Part shown: in pieces, positions 17,042-18,345 of the stretch
Layout: each line of letters starts with the position of its first letter
Numbering within the stretch: the stretch's first letter is position 1
From: Perkinsus olseni
Taxonomy: Eukaryota > Perkinsozoa > Perkinsida > Perkinsidae
Length of the DNA stretch: 18,345 nt
Assembly: GCA_013115135.1 (NCBI GenBank)
Contig: JABANP010000768.1
Location: 1 to 18,345, forward strand
Direction: 5' to 3'
Translations under genes and position numbers: made by a program
The notes under the pieces: generated by a model
What the model saw: the letters and a program-made list of their open reading frames with translations, nothing else
The model's database searches: none
Told to the model about the DNA's origin: nothing

Positions 17042-17437
17042 TCAGCGTAGCTTCTTGTCGGAGCAAGATAGGATGAGCGATATAAACATTACAAGTTGTT
17101 CCTCGCGTTTCATATCGTAAGCGGGAATCACATCATGTCGCACTTTCCCCACCAGACGCCAGCCAGGAAAATCTGCGCCCAGTAATATGTTCTTACGACT
17201 GTTTAGCGCATCGCAAGCGCGACTTCGATAAACGGCCTGGCAAGAAAACTGGTCCAACATCGGGCTGTGAGTGTCCATTCTCTACTCGCCCGTTCATTGC
17301 TACCATGCGAATTGCGCAGTGGGAAGTCCCAGCGTAAAATAAGAAATGGAATGCACCTTCGCTAGCGTTTTTTCTTATCACGACCGAAGCGTCGTCGAAC
17401 GCGATTCGTGTAAACCACTCGAGAGGGTGGACAAGTC
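17042..17437 (-). CDS. Unrecognised coding-like segment, two exons
   Basis: Exon A starts after GCATATAAG (AG at 17439-17438) and reads HPLEWFTRIAFDDASVVIRK, then GAFHFLFYAGTSHCAIRM. Exon B starts at 17236 after TCTTGCCAG and reads VYRSRACDALNSRKNILLG, FPGWRLVGKVRHDVIPAYD and a C-terminus LSCSDKKLR, with a stop at 17044-17042. A GTAGAG donor after AMNGR gives a 50-nt intron, phase 0 on both sides. Composition and residue pattern look like a real globular C-terminus, but I do not recognise the family. An upstream part is required and was not found; an 11-bp hairpin lies about 45 nt upstream of exon A. Confidence 0.45.
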
Positions 17438-17480
17438 CTTATATGCAATTTTGTTATCTTATTGATACTTGCAACTCTAT

Positions 17481-17519
17481 ATTATTCTATCACTATTAAG
17501 CTCAGCTCGATAGAATAAT
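17481..17519. repeat. Perfect 11-bp hairpin upstream of the unrecognised exon
   Basis: ATTATTCTATC (17481-17491) and GATAGAATAAT (17509-17519) are exact reverse complements separated by 17 nt. It is the longest perfect short-range inverted repeat I saw in the window. Confidence 0.8.
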
Positions 17520-18345
17520 TCATTATCAGTAACATACACTGACAATACTCAGACGCATCGTTCGAGTGAGGCGAGGAATTCTTTCGCCCGTTTGCTGATC
17601 GACGTTTTATCACTGTATTGTCTCTCACCGTGATTTGTGGGTTTCCGATCACGCGAGTCGGATCATTCGATTCGGATAATGGGTCGCGTGGTAACGAATT
17701 TTCTGCGTATCAAGATTTGCGTGAAAACAACATATCTTGGGGGCAGTAGAAAGATGGTACTATTCCTTACGCAAGGGAGGAATGCCCCACGCTTCATTGA
17801 AACACTAGTAGGGAACATATTTTTACTGGCGACTGGCGGACAAAGCGGTAGAAATGGTCGTATTTTCTCTCTCACGACGTGACACGCGAGATACTGTTCC
17901 GAGCGATATCGGTGAAACTCCACCTGATCGTTTCGAAAAAAATCGTTACTCTTAAGCTGACTGAGCCGACCTGAGTCTGGCGTAATGTATTCACGGTTTA
18001 GCGCGTTTGATTTTCCGAAGGCCTATATACCGCAATTTCTTTACCGCAATTCTCGCGCTTATAATTTTCAAGAAAGTTTTACCCAATTTTTTGTGAAGTG
18101 CGGCTCACACCACTGAGAGAAATATTGGGCTACGGCGACCCGCGGCTGCTTATCGATGGGATGTCTCTATCACATCGTAGTTCGTCATGATGGTATTGTT
18201 TCAACCCTCATGGTGGCATTTGACGACCAGAACGGATGGCTTTCGTGCCGTGTAGTGACGCTGATAGAATACGCGAGAACAGTATTCGTCAGAAACTAAT
18301 CGGTCGAGTCACGTTTCGAGTGAGCAAGAGATCTCGCAGCGAGAT
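17520..18345. other. Window end, nothing assigned
   Basis: Open frames of 60-86 codons exist on both strands (for example 17637-17882 on + and 17923-17663 on -), with no recognisable motif or convincing splice structure. A short coding-like run follows an acceptor-like ACAATACTCAG near 17551. I cannot support a gene here. Confidence 0.4.

Overview
The window looks like nuclear DNA of a unicellular alveolate, most likely a Perkinsus species. Four things point there. Genes are intron-rich, with GT-AG introns from about 46 nt to 1 kb. A 22-nt stretch at 11208-11229 equals the Perkinsus/dinoflagellate trans-splicing leader as I remember it. There is an intronless Mei2-type RRM gene, a family common in that lineage. 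Base composition is moderate. No bacterial operon, CRISPR array, virus or complete tRNA gene was seen. Most real coding sequence is in short exons; the long open frames are mostly not genes.

Layout. 484-4755: a MAEA/GID9 (CTLH-complex E3 ligase) gene. The CTLH, CRA and RING-like exons lie on the + strand (1456-4755), but the preceding LisH exon is on the - strand (484-661). 5444-6259: an intronless Mei2-like RNA-binding protein, + strand. About 6700-7600: coding-like + strand pieces I could not assemble. 8148-12538: a neutral-sphingomyelinase-like endonuclease/exonuclease/phosphatase (EEP) gene in seven phase-consistent exons on the - strand; its first exon (12677-12726) is on the + strand. 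13489-16263: a complete six-exon EMG1/NEP1 18S rRNA methyltransferase, - strand. 16401-16604: a possible gene head-to-head with EMG1. 17042-17437: an unrecognised two-exon coding-like segment, - strand. The end of the window, from 17520, holds nothing I can assign.

The most striking observation is that two unrelated genes each have a 5' exon in inverted orientation, pointing away from the rest of the gene. In both cases the exon ends in a good donor whose phase matches the next exon, and it is flanked by a short inverted repeat. The repeats are 355-364/1285-1294 for MAEA and 12581-12594/12765-12785 for EEP. Flipping the segment between them would restore a normal gene. This could be an assembly or amplification artefact, a pair of short template-switch inversions, or a programmed or allelic rearrangement. 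Read-level evidence would decide.

Four tRNA-derived (A-box/B-box) elements lie in introns of the EEP and EMG1 genes, all in the sense direction of their host. One makes up most of a 116-nt intron and another ends just before a 3' splice site, so they resemble introner-like or SINE insertions. The genes do not form a pathway; they are ordinary housekeeping neighbours (protein degradation, RNA binding, lipid or phosphodiester hydrolysis, ribosome biogenesis).
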